This document shows, piece after piece, positions 49,968 to 59,127 of a stretch of 64,000 nt of DNA (position 1 is the first letter of the stretch; every line of letters starts with the position of its first letter). Source of the DNA: Janthinobacterium sp. SUN073 (GTDB taxonomy: Bacteria; Pseudomonadota; Gammaproteobacteria; Burkholderiales; Burkholderiaceae_D); assembly GCF_030397665.1 (NCBI RefSeq), contig NZ_JAPUBT010000001.1, forward strand, positions 1,072,781 through 1,136,780. The letters run 5' to 3'. Below the pieces are notes generated by a model. That model had not been told where the DNA came from and searched no databases. It worked only from the letters and a program-made list of their open reading frames with translations. The position numbers were made by a program, and so were the translations under genes.

Positions 49968-51200
49968 ATGAAAAACGAGACCCTGCCCCCCGCCTCTCCC
50001 CTTGCCGCCACGCGCCGCCGGCGCTGGCGCACCCCCGTGCTGATCCTGGTCGTACTGGGTCTGGCCGGGGGCGGATGGACAGTGATGCAATCGAAGCAGC
50101 AAGCCGCCAAGACGGCCGAATTGCAAGCGAGCAAGAAAAAGGAGCAGGCAAAGTCCGCCGTGCATGAACTGGCGCAGGGCGACGTGGCCGCCATCGATGC
50201 GCGCGCGCTGACCATCAGCCTGCCCCTTGCCGGCTCGCTGGCGCCCGTGACCCAGGCTACCATCAAGGCCAAGGTCTCCGGCGTGATCCAGGAAACGACC
50301 TTGCAGGAAGGCCAGCAAGTGGCCAACGAGCAAATCCTCGTGCGCCTGGATGCGGCCGACCTGCGCGCCCGCCTGACGCAGCAGCAAGCCATGCTGGACG
50401 AAGCGCAGGCGCGCCTGTCCATGGCGGCCAAGAACGAGGCGAACAGCCAGGCCCTGCTCAAGCAAAAATACATTTCGCAGACGGCCTACGACACCACGCA
50501 AAACTCGGTCGACCTGGCGCGCGCCAACGTCAAGTCCGCCGCCGCCATGGTCGATATCGCCCGCATCGCGCTGGCCGATACGGTGATCCGCGCACCGATG
50601 GCCGGCATCGTCAGCAAGCGCCACCTGCAGGCCGGCGAAAAAGTCTCGCCCGACATGCCCGTCTACACCATCGTCAACCTGGCGCAGCTGACCCTGGAAG
50701 CGCCTGTGCCCAGCGCGGACATTCCCCGCATCAAACTGGGGCAAGACGTGCATTTCAAGGTCGACGGCTTCGGCGCGCGCGACTTCGCCGGCAAGGTCAC
50801 GCGCATCAACCCCACCACCGAGAGCGGCTCGCGCGCCATGCTGGTCTACATCGCCGTCGACAATGGCGATGGCGCGCTGCGCGGTGGCATGTTCGCCAAG
50901 GGCAGCATCGTCACCGAGCGCTCGCCCGTGGCGCCACTGGTGCCGCTGACGGCCGTGCGCCATGAAAAGCAGGGCCCCGTCGTGTACGCGCTGGTGGGCA
51001 ACAAGGTCGTCGCCCAGCCCATCACACTGGGACTGCGCAACGAGGATGAAGGCTATGCGGAAGTCAAATCCGGCCTGGTGCCGGGCGCCAAAGTCATCGT
51101 CGCCAAACTCGATGGCGTGAAACCTGGCCACAGCGTGACCTTCGCCGCGCCCGCCGCCGCCCCTGCTGCACCAGCGGCCGTGCTGGCACGGAAGGATTAA
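49968..51200 (+). CDS. RND efflux periplasmic adaptor (membrane fusion protein)
   Basis: The 410-residue protein is anchored by one N-terminal helix (residues 21-40). It has the adaptor order: lipoyl half (SLAPVTQATIKAKVSGVIQETTLQEGQ, near 90), alpha-helical hairpin (LTQQQAMLDEAQARLSM...), second lipoyl half (RAPMAGIVSKRHLQAGE), beta barrel and membrane-proximal domain. It bridges the HAE1-type pump encoded next and an outer membrane channel such as TolC. No own outer membrane protein is encoded in this two-gene unit. The first 20 residues are basic. The pump gene starts 3 bases after its stop codon. Confidence 0.93.
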   Translation: MKNETLPPASPLAATRRRRWRTPVLILVVLGLAGGGWTVMQSKQQAAKTAELQASKKKEQAKSAVHELAQGDVAAIDARALTISLPLAGSLAPVTQATIKAKVSGVIQETTLQEGQQVANEQILVRLDAADLRARLTQQQAMLDEAQARLSMAAKNEANSQALLKQKYISQTAYDTTQNSVDLARANVKSAAAMVDIARIALADTVIRAPMAGIVSKRHLQAGEKVSPDMPVYTIVNLAQLTLEAPVPSADIPRIKLGQDVHFKVDGFGARDFAGKVTRINPTTESGSRAMLVYIAVDNGDGALRGGMFAKGSIVTERSPVAPLVPLTAVRHEKQGPVVYALVGNKVVAQPITLGLRNEDEGYAEVKSGLVPGAKVIVAKLDGVKPGHSVTFAAPAAAPAAPAAVLARKD

Positions 51201-51203
51201 GCC

Positions 51204-54200
51204 ATGTGGATGACCAAAGTCAGTATTCAAAACCCCGTCTTCGCCACCATGGTCATGGTGGCGCTGGTGGTGCTGGGCATCTTCTCCTACCGGGGCCTGG
51301 GCGTGGAGAGCATGCCCAGCGTGCAGTTTCCGTTCGCCGCCATTGAAGTGAACTACCCGGGCGCCTCGCCGGAAGCCGTGGAAAACGACATCACGCGCCC
51401 CATCGAAGACGCCGTCAACACCGTCAGCGGCATCAAGACCATCCGCGCCAACTCGTGGGAAGGACGCGCCGGCGTCTACCTGGAATTCGAGCTGTCGACC
51501 AACATGGACAAGGCCATGCAGGACTTGCGCGACAAGGTGGCCCTGGTGCGCCCGCGCTTCCCGAAGGAAGCCAAGGACCCGTTCATCGCACGCGCCGAAG
51601 GCGACAACGAGCGCCCCATCGCCACCATCGTGCTGACCTCGAGCGGGCATGACCTGCGCTCGCTGTCGACCATGACGGAGCAGATCATCAGCAAGCGCTT
51701 CCAGGGCGTGGCCGGCGTGGGGCAAGTCAAGCTGCGCGGCTTGCGCGCGCGCCAGATCCTCATCAGCATGAAGCCCATCGAACTCAATGCCCAGGGCATC
51801 GGTGTCGATGAAGTCATCCGCGCCATCCAGGCCACGAATACCAACTTGCCGGCCGGCTCCATCAGCCATGGCGCGGCAGAGCAGCTGGTGCGCGTGGAAG
51901 GCAAGATCAAGGATGCACGCGAATTCGGCAAGATCATCGTCGCGCGCCGCGCCGTCGGCCCCGTCTACCTGGACCAGGTGGCCACCGTGGTCGACGGCGA
52001 GCAGGAAGAACTGTCGATCTCGCGCATGAACGGCCAGCAAGCCGTAACGATGGAAATCACCAAGGTGCAGGACGCCAACGTGGTTGAAGTGGGCACCGGC
52101 ATCCTGAAAGTGGCGGCGGACCTGCAAAAGACGCTGCCGCCCGATATCACCCTGCGCGTGCTGGACGACGAATCGGAGCGCGTGCAAAGCCAGCTCAACA
52201 ACGTCAAGCGCACCATCATCGAAGGCGCCGTGCTGACCATGGTGATCGTCTTCCTGTTCCTGCACTCGTGGCGCTCGACCATCATCACGGGCTTGACCCT
52301 GCCGATCTCCGTGCTGGCCAGCTTCATTGCCATGAAGGCGTTTGGTTTCACGCTGAACTTCCTGACCCTGATGGCGCTGTCCCTGTGCATCGGCCTGTTG
52401 ATCGATGACGCCATCGTGGTGCGCGAAAACATCGTGCGCCACCTGGGCATGGGCAAGAACCACTACAAGGCGGCCAACGACGGCACCAATGAAATTGGCC
52501 TCGCCGTGATGGCCACCACGTTCGCCATCGTCGCCGTGTTCGTGCCGGTGGCCTTCATGGACGGCATCATCGGCCGCTTCTTCCTGCAGTTCGGCATCAC
52601 CGTGGCCGTCGCCGTACTCGTCTCCCTGTTCGTCAGCTTCACGCTCGACCCCATGCTGTCATCCGTCTGGCGCGACCCCGTCAAGGACCGCTTCAAGTAC
52701 GCGCCATGGCTGGGCCGCTTCATGGCCTGGATCGAGACGGGCATCGACCGCCTGCACGTCTGGTACGGCAAGGTATTGAAAGTAGCCCTGCGCTGGCGCA
52801 AGACCACGCTGGCCACCGCCTTCGCCCTGTTCGCGGGCAGCCTGATGCTCGTGCCGATGATCGGCGGCGAGATGTTCCCGGAAACGGACCAGGGCTGGGT
52901 CAACCTGCGCTTCAAGACGCCCGTCGGCTCCAGCCTCGAATACACGGATTCCAAGGTGCGCCAGATCGAAACGGCGCTGAAGGAATTTCCCGAAATCGAC
53001 AGCCTGGTGGCCAATATCGGCACGCCCGACGGACGCAACGCGGCCGAAGTGAACCTGAAGCTGACGGACATCAAGACGCACAAGCGCCGCTCGCAGCAGG
53101 AACTGGAAAAGCTGATCCGTGAACGCCTGGCGCCGATTGCCGGCATCACCCTGTCGGTCGGCAACCGCCCCATCTTCATCGCCATCCTCGGTACGGATGA
53201 AGGCAAGCTCGATGCCGTGGCACACCGCCTGATGGACAAGATGCGCAGCATCAAGGGCCTGGCCGACATGGAATACAGCCAGGAAGGCGCCAATCCGTCG
53301 ACCACGGTGAAGATCAACAACGAACTGGCCAGCGACCTGGGCTTGTCGGTGCAGCAGATCGGCAATGCCCTGCGGCCGTTCGTGGCGGGCGACACGGTCA
53401 GCCACTGGTTAGCCAGCGACGGGCAAAACTATGACGTCAACGTGCAGCTGCCCAAGTCGGGCCGGCAAAAGGTGGCCGACCTGGCCGACCTGTCGCTGGC
53501 GTCCAGCAAGCTCGATGCGAACGGCAAGCCGGTCATGATTCCGCTGCGCCAGGTGGTCGAATTCGTGCCCTCGTCCAGCCCGCAAGTGCTGAAACGCCAG
53601 GCCTTGCAGCGCCGCGTCGCCATCTATGCGGGCGTGCAGGGCCGCCCTGCCGGCGACGTCGACGCCGACGTGCAGAAGGCCATCAAGTCCATCGACCTGC
53701 CGCCGGGCGTGCGCTTCGACGTGGCCGGCAATGCGCAGCAGATGGCCGAGACCATGGGCGGCGCGATGATGGCGCTGGGCATCGCCGTGATCTTCATCTA
53801 CCTGGTGCTGGCGTCGCAGTTCGGCAGCTTTTTGCAGCCGATCGCCATCATGGTGTCGCTGCCGCTCTCCTTGATCGGCGTGCTGCTGGCCCTCCTCATG
53901 ACGGGCAGCACCCTGAACATTTTCTCCGTGATCGGCTTCATCATGCTGATGGGCCTGGTCACCAAGAATGCGATTTTGCTGGTGGACTTCACCAACCAGC
54001 GCCAGCGCGAGGGCCTGGGACAGTTCGAGGCGCTGATGGAAGCGGGGCAAGTGCGCTTGCGCCCCATCCTGATGACGACCCTGGCGATGGTCTTCGGCAT
54101 GCTGCCGATGGCCATCGGCATGGGCGACGGCGGCGAATCGCAAGCGCCCATGGGCCGCGCCGTCATCGGCGGCGTCATCACCTCGACGCTATTGACGCTG

Positions 54201-54317
54201 GTGGTGGTGCCCGTCGCCTACACCTACCTCGACAGCCTGGGCAAGCGCGCCGCGCGCTTTTTCGGTGGCGGCGAACATGCTGAATCCACCGACGACGGCA
54301 AGGCACACGCCCACTGA
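51204..54317 (+). CDS. RND efflux transporter, HAE1 type
   Basis: The 1037-residue inner-membrane pump has the usual 12 helices and two large periplasmic loops. The N-terminal MTKVSIQNPVFATMVMVALVVLG and the TM4 motif LCIGLLIDDAIVVREN place it with hydrophobe/amphiphile exporters (multidrug, bile, dye), not metal pumps. Gly/Leu-rich motifs (GFIMLMGLVTKNAILLVDF) in the second half match. Drug specificity cannot be predicted. It is co-transcribed with its adaptor; a strong hairpin follows at 54336-54357. Confidence 0.94.
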   Translation: MWMTKVSIQNPVFATMVMVALVVLGIFSYRGLGVESMPSVQFPFAAIEVNYPGASPEAVENDITRPIEDAVNTVSGIKTIRANSWEGRAGVYLEFELSTNMDKAMQDLRDKVALVRPRFPKEAKDPFIARAEGDNERPIATIVLTSSGHDLRSLSTMTEQIISKRFQGVAGVGQVKLRGLRARQILISMKPIELNAQGIGVDEVIRAIQATNTNLPAGSISHGAAEQLVRVEGKIKDAREFGKIIVARRAVGPVYLDQVATVVDGEQEELSISRMNGQQAVTMEITKVQDANVVEVGTGILKVAADLQKTLPPDITLRVLDDESERVQSQLNNVKRTIIEGAVLTMVIVFLFLHSWRSTIITGLTLPISVLASFIAMKAFGFTLNFLTLMALSLCIGLLIDDAIVVRENIVRHLGMGKNHYKAANDGTNEIGLAVMATTFAIVAVFVPVAFMDGIIGRFFLQFGITVAVAVLVSLFVSFTLDPMLSSVWRDPVKDRFKYAPWLGRFMAWIETGIDRLHVWYGKVLKVALRWRKTTLATAFALFAGSLMLVPMIGGEMFPETDQGWVNLRFKTPVGSSLEYTDSKVRQIETALKEFPEIDSLVANIGTPDGRNAAEVNLKLTDIKTHKRRSQQELEKLIRERLAPIAGITLSVGNRPIFIAILGTDEGKLDAVAHRLMDKMRSIKGLADMEYSQEGANPSTTVKINNELASDLGLSVQQIGNALRPFVAGDTVSHWLASDGQNYDVNVQLPKSGRQKVADLADLSLASSKLDANGKPVMIPLRQVVEFVPSSSPQVLKRQALQRRVAIYAGVQGRPAGDVDADVQKAIKSIDLPPGVRFDVAGNAQQMAETMGGAMMALGIAVIFIYLVLASQFGSFLQPIAIMVSLPLSLIGVLLALLMTGSTLNIFSVIGFIMLMGLVTKNAILLVDFTNQRQREGLGQFEALMEAGQVRLRPILMTTLAMVFGMLPMAIGMGDGGESQAPMGRAVIGGVITSTLLTLVVVPVAYTYLDSLGKRAARFFGGGEHAESTDDGKAHAH

Positions 54318-54678
54318 CAGACCGGTCGCCTTCACCGTCCCCGCATTGGCGGGGACGACGCGGCGGCTTCCTGAAGAGAGCTTCAGTTGACCAAAGCGGC
54401 CCCACTGGCTAGACTGTCCCCCGTTATCAATGATATGGAGTGACTCGTGGGTGCTTGTTCCAGTGACAGTAGTCGATTGACCATCGGCGATCGGCCTTAG
54501 GCAAGACGCGCGCACTCCGCCCGCCTGGCCCATGGCAAGGTGCGGTTTTACCAGCGGCGATGCACATTCGCCGCCACTTCCCTCCTCATCGTTCCACCGT
54601 TATCGTCTGCTGCCCCCTTTCGGGGCGAATTGTCTTCGCCCTTGCACTCGCCTGTTCCTTCCCAGCCGGGAGAAACTG
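54318..54678. other. Intergenic region upstream of the MgtC-type gene
   Basis: This 361-base gap begins with a very stable hairpin (54336-54357, CGTCCCCGC pairing with GCGGGGACG around an ATTG loop) that should end or protect the RND message, though it lacks a T run. The rest is a candidate leader for the MgtC-type gene. Mg-sensing leaders exist upstream of mgtC in other bacteria, but I recognise no known riboswitch here. Confidence 0.45.
54336..54357 (+). terminator. Strong hairpin after the RND pump gene
   Basis: A 9-bp GC-rich stem with a 4-base loop lies 18 bases after the pump stop codon. It is not followed by a T run, so it may be an mRNA 3'-end stabiliser or a REP-like element rather than a true terminator. 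Confidence 0.5.
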
Positions 54679-55401
54679 ATGGTGGTATTTGATTTTGCGC
54701 TGCGCGTTGCCGCGGCATTGACCCTGGGCGCCATGATCGGCGCCGAACGCCAGCTGCGCCAGCGCATGGCGGGCTTGCGCACGAACGCGCTGGTGTCCGT
54801 CGGCGCCTCGCTGTTCGTGATGGTCTCCGTGCTCGAAGGCGATAGCGCCGGCCACATGCGCATCGCCGCGCAGGTGGTCTCGGGCATTGGATTCCTTGGC
54901 GCCGGCGTCATCATGCGCGAAGGGATGACGGTGCGCGGCCTGAACACGGCCGCCACCCTGTGGTGCTCGGCCGCCATCGGCGTGCTGTGCGGACTCGGTT
55001 TTGCATTGGAAGCGGCCATCGGCACGGGCTTCGTGCTGGTCGCCAACCTGGTGCTGCGCCACCTGGCGCAACGCATCAATGCCCACGGCAGCGAGGCGGG
55101 CATCGAGACGGAAAGCATCTACCGCGTGACGGCCGTGTGCGAGGCGGAGCAGGAAGTGCAGGTGCGCAAGCTGATGCTGCGCTTGATCAGCGGCATGCCG
55201 GCGCTGATGCTGCAATCCCTGCACAGCGAAGACGCGGCACAGGCGGGACGCATCGAAGTGCGCGCCGACCTGCTCACGCCCTTGTCCTGTCTGGGATTGC
55301 TGGAGCAGATCGTCAGCCAGGTCAGCCTGGAAGGCAGCGTCTCGGCCGTGCGCTGGGCGCTGGTGAATAACGCGGAATTTGTCGCCGAGCGGGGAGTGTG
55401 A
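54679..55401 (+). CDS. MgtC/SapB-family membrane protein
   Basis: The 240-residue protein has about four or five membrane helices, with the MgtC signature LTLGAMIGAERQLRQRMAGLRTNALVSVGASLF and GFLGAGVIMREGMTVRGLNTAATLWCSAAIG. A C-terminal ACT-like domain covers residues 150-235. MgtC proteins help growth in low Mg2+ and, in pathogens, survival in macrophages, apparently by acting on the F1Fo ATPase or phosphate uptake; environmental roles are less clear. The start at 54679 gives the right length, and the longer frame to 54532 is rejected. The stop overlaps a small downstream gene. Confidence 0.9.
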   Translation: MVVFDFALRVAAALTLGAMIGAERQLRQRMAGLRTNALVSVGASLFVMVSVLEGDSAGHMRIAAQVVSGIGFLGAGVIMREGMTVRGLNTAATLWCSAAIGVLCGLGFALEAAIGTGFVLVANLVLRHLAQRINAHGSEAGIETESIYRVTAVCEAEQEVQVRKLMLRLISGMPALMLQSLHSEDAAQAGRIEVRADLLTPLSCLGLLEQIVSQVSLEGSVSAVRWALVNNAEFVAERGV

Positions 55402-55712
55402 TGATGAAAAAATGGATGCTGTGGTTCGTACAACGGGGGCCGGCCGTCGCCACCTACCGCCTGACCGTCACCTGCCCCGCCGCACAAGCGGACCACGTCG
55501 TGCGCCTGCTGCTGGCCGAACTCAAGGGCGCCGGCCTGGCCCCGTCGCAAATGCTGCGCAGCTGGGACGATGCCCGGCAAGTGGTGCGGCTGATCGCCAC
55601 GGTGCTGTGCCAGGCCGTGCAGCGCGCCGTACTGGTGCGCTTCGTCAACCGCGCGGGCGCCTGGCCGCAAGTACGGCAAGTGCGCTGGGAAGGCGTGGCC
55701 CCCTCAGCTTGA
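55401..55712 (+). CDS. Small unknown protein coupled to MgtC-type gene
   Basis: The 103-residue protein is not one I recognise. The N-terminal KKWMLWFV is hydrophobic, and the rest has an alternating strand-helix pattern (YRLTVTCPAAQADHVVRLLLAELKGAGLAPSQML) like the ACT-type tail of MgtC proteins. It may be a separate regulatory domain. Its start overlaps the last base of the MgtC stop with GGGGAG upstream, showing coupling. It overlaps the 3' end of the convergent sensor kinase gene by 9 bases. Confidence 0.65.
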   Translation: MMKKWMLWFVQRGPAVATYRLTVTCPAAQADHVVRLLLAELKGAGLAPSQMLRSWDDARQVVRLIATVLCQAVQRAVLVRFVNRAGAWPQVRQVRWEGVAPSA

Positions 55713-57101
55713 AGCGGGCAGGCGCAGGAGGAACAGCGCGCCGCCTTCCGGACGGTTCTGCGCCTCGATACTGCCGCCGTATGCGTGCACGATCGCTTGC
55801 GACAGGGCCAGGCCCAGGCCAAAGCCGGGCGCCTCGCCCGCGCGCGCCTGGGCGCCACGGTAAAAGCGTTCGAACAGATGCGGCAAGTCTTCCACGCCGA
55901 TGCCCGGTCCCGCATCGCTCACACCCACCAGCACATGCTCGCCCTCGCGCGCCACATGCACGCTGATGCTGCTTCCGGGCGGTGAAAACTTCACGGCGTT
56001 ATCGAGCAGATTGGCCAGCACCAGGTCCACCGGGCCGGCCGCCACCCGCGCGTGCACGGCCACGCCTGCATCGAAGACGATGCGAATGCCGCGCTGCGCT
56101 GCCGCCTTTTCCAGGCGCTGCGCGGCCGCCTGCACGAGCGGATTGAGTGCGATGGTTTCCACGGCATTGCGCTCCTGGCCCACGTCCAGGCGCGTCAGCA
56201 TCAAGAGTTCTTCCACCAGGGTCGTCAGGCGCTGCACTTCATCGAGGCAGGACGCCAGCGCATCGACATACTCGGGCGTGTCGCGCGGCCGGCGCAGGGT
56301 GATTTCGATTTCCGTGCGCAGGCGCGACAGGGGCGAGCGCAATTCATGCGAGGCGTCTGCCGTGAAGCGGCGCTGCGCGTCATAGCCGTGTTCCAGGCGC
56401 TCCAGCATGGCGTTCAGGGTATCGACCAGGCGGCCGATTTCATCGGGCGTGCCGGGATGGGGCAGGCGCTGGTGCAGGCTGGCTTCGCCTATCGAATGCG
56501 CCTGCCGCACCACATCATCGATGGCGCCCAGCACGCGACGCGTGAGCATTTCGCCAGCCAGCCCGACGGCGCCCAGCAAGGCCAGCGCCATGGCGCCAAA
56601 CAGCACGGTGGCCGCGGCCAGCACATGGTTGACGTCATCGAGCGAACCGGCCACCTGCACCGTCAGGCGCGCGCCGGAAGACGACACGGGCAGAGACACC
56701 ATGCGCAGCGGCTCCTCGCCGAACTTGGGCAGGGTTTCGAAGACAGTCTCGCCAGCCGCCAGGCGCGCCAGCAGAATCGGTGACGCCGGCAGCTGCGCCG
56801 CCTCCAGGTTACGGCTGCGCGCCAGCACGCGGCCTTCGCCATCGATGATCTGCACCAGGCGGTCGAGCCGCATCAATGACGGCGGCGCCAGGCCCGACGC
56901 CACCTCGTGCACCTGCACGGGCTGGCGCGGCGCAGCCGGCAGCATGGCCATTTCCGTCTCGGCCAGCGCCAGCAGGGCCGCATCGAGTTGACCATGCACG
57001 GCGCGCGACAGGCCCCAATAGCCAGCCAGCGCGGTACAGGCGACGATGGCCAGGATGACAGCCAGGTGCACCCGCAGCAGGCGCTTGCGGAAGCTAGCCA
57101 C
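55704..57101 (-). CDS. Two-component sensor histidine kinase, heavy-metal-type
   Basis: The 465-residue membrane kinase has helices near 9-29 and 163-185 flanking a periplasmic sensor. A HAMP domain follows, then the H-box ASHELRSPLSRLRTEI (phosphorylated His near 251) and the ATP-binding N, G1 and G2 boxes (NLLDNAVKFS, DAGPGIGVEDL, GFGLGLAL). Length and layout match CusS/CzcS-type metal sensors, which fits the divergent CzcA-type pump. It overlaps the response regulator stop by 8 bases. Confidence 0.93.
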   Translation of the reverse strand: MASFRKRLLRVHLAVILAIVACTALAGYWGLSRAVHGQLDAALLALAETEMAMLPAAPRQPVQVHEVASGLAPPSLMRLDRLVQIIDGEGRVLARSRNLEAAQLPASPILLARLAAGETVFETLPKFGEEPLRMVSLPVSSSGARLTVQVAGSLDDVNHVLAAATVLFGAMALALLGAVGLAGEMLTRRVLGAIDDVVRQAHSIGEASLHQRLPHPGTPDEIGRLVDTLNAMLERLEHGYDAQRRFTADASHELRSPLSRLRTEIEITLRRPRDTPEYVDALASCLDEVQRLTTLVEELLMLTRLDVGQERNAVETIALNPLVQAAAQRLEKAAAQRGIRIVFDAGVAVHARVAAGPVDLVLANLLDNAVKFSPPGSSISVHVAREGEHVLVGVSDAGPGIGVEDLPHLFERFYRGAQARAGEAPGFGLGLALSQAIVHAYGGSIEAQNRPEGGALFLLRLPASS

Positions 57102-57774
57102 CGTTGTTGTCCGCCAGGCGGAAACCGCGCCCGCGTACCGTGTGTATCAATTGCGGCAAGCCGGGCGCATCGACCTTGCCGCGCAAATTGCGCACGTGGA
57201 CGTCGATCAGGTTGTCGATGCCGATCAGGTCCGCCTGCCAGATCTGCTCGGCCAGGCGCGCGCGGCTGACCACCTCGCCCGCCTGGCGCAGCAGAATCAA
57301 CAGAATCGCATATTCCTTGGGTGTGAGCACCAGCGGCGCACCGGCCCGCGTCGCCTGGTGGCTGACGGGATCGAGCGTCAGGTCGGCCAGCGCCAGCACC
57401 AGCGGGCGGCTGATGTCGGAGCGGCGCAGCAGCGCGCGGATGCGCGCCAGCAGTTCCTCGAACTCGAACGGTTTGGTCAGGTAATCGTCGGCGCCCGTGT
57501 TCAGGCCCGCCACGCGGTCGGCTGTGGCGTCGCGCGCGGTCAGCATCAGCACGGGCGTCTGGATGGCGCGCGCGCGCAAATCGCGGCAAAAGTCGATGCC
57601 CTGTTTGCCCGGCAACATCCAGTCGAGCACGATCAAGTCGTAAGCGACGGCATAGCTTTCGTCCTCGCCCTCTTCGGCGCTGTGCACCACGTCGACGACG
57701 AAGCCCTCTTCCTGCAAGCCCCGCGCCAGCAGGCGCGCCGCCTTGCGATCATCTTCCACCAAGAGGATTCTCAT
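57094..57774 (-). CDS. OmpR-family response regulator, heavy-metal type
   Basis: The 226-residue protein has a receiver domain (acidic pocket EDD at 8-10, phospho-acceptor Asp51 in LIVLDWMLPG, Thr near 80 and Lys in LTKPFEF near 101) and a winged-helix domain from about 125 to 220 (LTPKEYAILLILLRQAGEVVSR and VHVRNLRGKVD). It resembles CzcR/CusR/CopR. It probably activates the divergent metal efflux operon; an inverted repeat lies between the two starts. It is the first gene of its operon and is coupled to the sensor kinase. Confidence 0.94.
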   Translation of the reverse strand: MRILLVEDDRKAARLLARGLQEEGFVVDVVHSAEEGEDESYAVAYDLIVLDWMLPGKQGIDFCRDLRARAIQTPVLMLTARDATADRVAGLNTGADDYLTKPFEFEELLARIRALLRRSDISRPLVLALADLTLDPVSHQATRAGAPLVLTPKEYAILLILLRQAGEVVSRARLAEQIWQADLIGIDNLIDVHVRNLRGKVDAPGLPQLIHTVRGRGFRLADNNGG

Positions 57775-57844
57775 GCCTGCCTTTCATCGAGCCCTATGTT
57801 TTCCATACGTGCATTTTAACGCGCCAGGCCCTGGCGCGACCGAA

Positions 57845-57884
57845 CCTGAAGAATGATTCAGGCGTTCTTGGGAGCTTCTTCAGG
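57845..57884. promoter_or_regulatory. Inverted repeat between response regulator and efflux operon
   Basis: CCTGAAGAA at 57845-57853 and TTCTTCAGG at 57876-57884 form perfect 9-base arms with 22 bases between them, and an extra TTCAGG lies inside. The location in the 228-base divergent gap makes it the best candidate for the response regulator's binding region, possibly two dimers. Confidence 0.6.
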
Positions 57885-58002
57885 ACGACATTGCTATGCT
57901 TTTCCGGCGCTGTCATATCGCTGCCCGCGCTCCCCTCTGACCGCCCGCCTGGGCACGGCATCCACGCATGCCCCATCACCATCAATAACAAGGAAACACG
58001 GG

Positions 58003-59127
58003 ATGAACACGACCACCCGCAACGCCCTGGGCGCCAGCTGCGCCCTCGCTCTCGCCTGCTCGGCCCTGGCCGGCTGCGCCAAACCGACGGCGGCGGCCAC
58101 GCCGCCCGTCCAATCGACGCAGCAGGACGACGGCACCATCACGGTGCCGAAAGCGTCGCCACTGCGCCAGCGCCTGCAGATCGCGCCGGCCGAAGAACAG
58201 GATATCGCCACGCAGACCGATGCGCCGGGCAGCATCGAAGCCATGCCGGAAAAGCTGGTGAAAATCACGCCGCCCCTGTCGGGGCGCATTACGCGCCTGC
58301 AGCGCGCCCTGGGCGACAGCGTCAAGGCCGGCGATGCCCTGTTCACCCTGGATTCGGCGGAGCTGAGCGCCGCGCACGCGGACGATAGCAAGGCGAAGTC
58401 CGCCCTGCTGCAGGCGCGCCAGGAACTGCAGCGCCAGAAAACCCTGTTCGAGGCGGAGATTGCCGCGCACAAGGATTACGAGGCTGCCCAGGCGGCCTTC
58501 GACCAGGCCAACAGCGATGCGCATGCCAGCGCCGACAAGCTGGCCCAGTACGGCGCCAGCGCCGGCGGCTCGCGCCGCGACTACGTCCTGCGCTCGCCGA
58601 TCGCCGGCACCGTGATCGAGATGAGCGGCGCCCAAGGCGGCTACTGGAACGATATCAACGCGCCCGTCATGACGGTGGCCGACCTGTCCACCGTGTGGCT
58701 GTCGGCCAACGTGGCCGAAAGGGATCTGGCGCAGGTGGCCGTCGGCCAGACGGCCCGCATCACGCTCGACGCCTGGCCCGGCAAAGATTTTGAGGGCAAG
58801 GTCGCCTATGTGGGCGCCGTGCTCGATAGCGAGACGCGCACCGTCAAGGTACGCGTGGCCATCGACAACCGCACCGGCATTTTCAAGCCGGGCATGTTCG
58901 CCCACGCAGGTTTCGCCGGCACTACCCGGCGCGGCCTGATGGTGCCTGCGGCGGCGCTACTGCAAAGCGGTCTGGTGACGCGCGTGATGGTCGAACGCGG
59001 CCCGCTGCGTTTCGAGGCGCGCGTGGTGCAGGTGGGCGCCAGCCGGGGCGGCCAGGTGGAAATCGTCTCCGGCCTGAAGGCGGGCGAACGCATCGTCGTC
59101 AAGGAAGGAGTGCTGCTCAATGGTTGA
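58003..59127 (+). CDS. Heavy-metal RND efflux adaptor, lipoprotein (CzcB type)
   Basis: The 374-residue adaptor has a lipoprotein signal (LAGC lipobox, Cys near residue 25) rather than a plain signal peptide. Lipoyl (KITPPLSGRITRLQRALGDSVKAGD), helical-hairpin and beta-barrel domains follow in adaptor order. It links the metal pump to its outer membrane channel. It shares no notable Met- or His-rich metal-binding tail. The ATG at 58003 has AAGGAAACACGGG-type purines upstream. It is the first gene of the CBA-type operon, divergent from the two-component genes. Confidence 0.92.
   Translation: MNTTTRNALGASCALALACSALAGCAKPTAAATPPVQSTQQDDGTITVPKASPLRQRLQIAPAEEQDIATQTDAPGSIEAMPEKLVKITPPLSGRITRLQRALGDSVKAGDALFTLDSAELSAAHADDSKAKSALLQARQELQRQKTLFEAEIAAHKDYEAAQAAFDQANSDAHASADKLAQYGASAGGSRRDYVLRSPIAGTVIEMSGAQGGYWNDINAPVMTVADLSTVWLSANVAERDLAQVAVGQTARITLDAWPGKDFEGKVAYVGAVLDSETRTVKVRVAIDNRTGIFKPGMFAHAGFAGTTRRGLMVPAAALLQSGLVTRVMVERGPLRFEARVVQVGASRGGQVEIVSGLKAGERIVVKEGVLLNG

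Noticed and set aside
54318-54678. Mg2+ or Mn2+ riboswitch before the MgtC-type gene
   Set aside because: I could not find the conserved core of the M-box or yybP-ykoY motifs in this gap.
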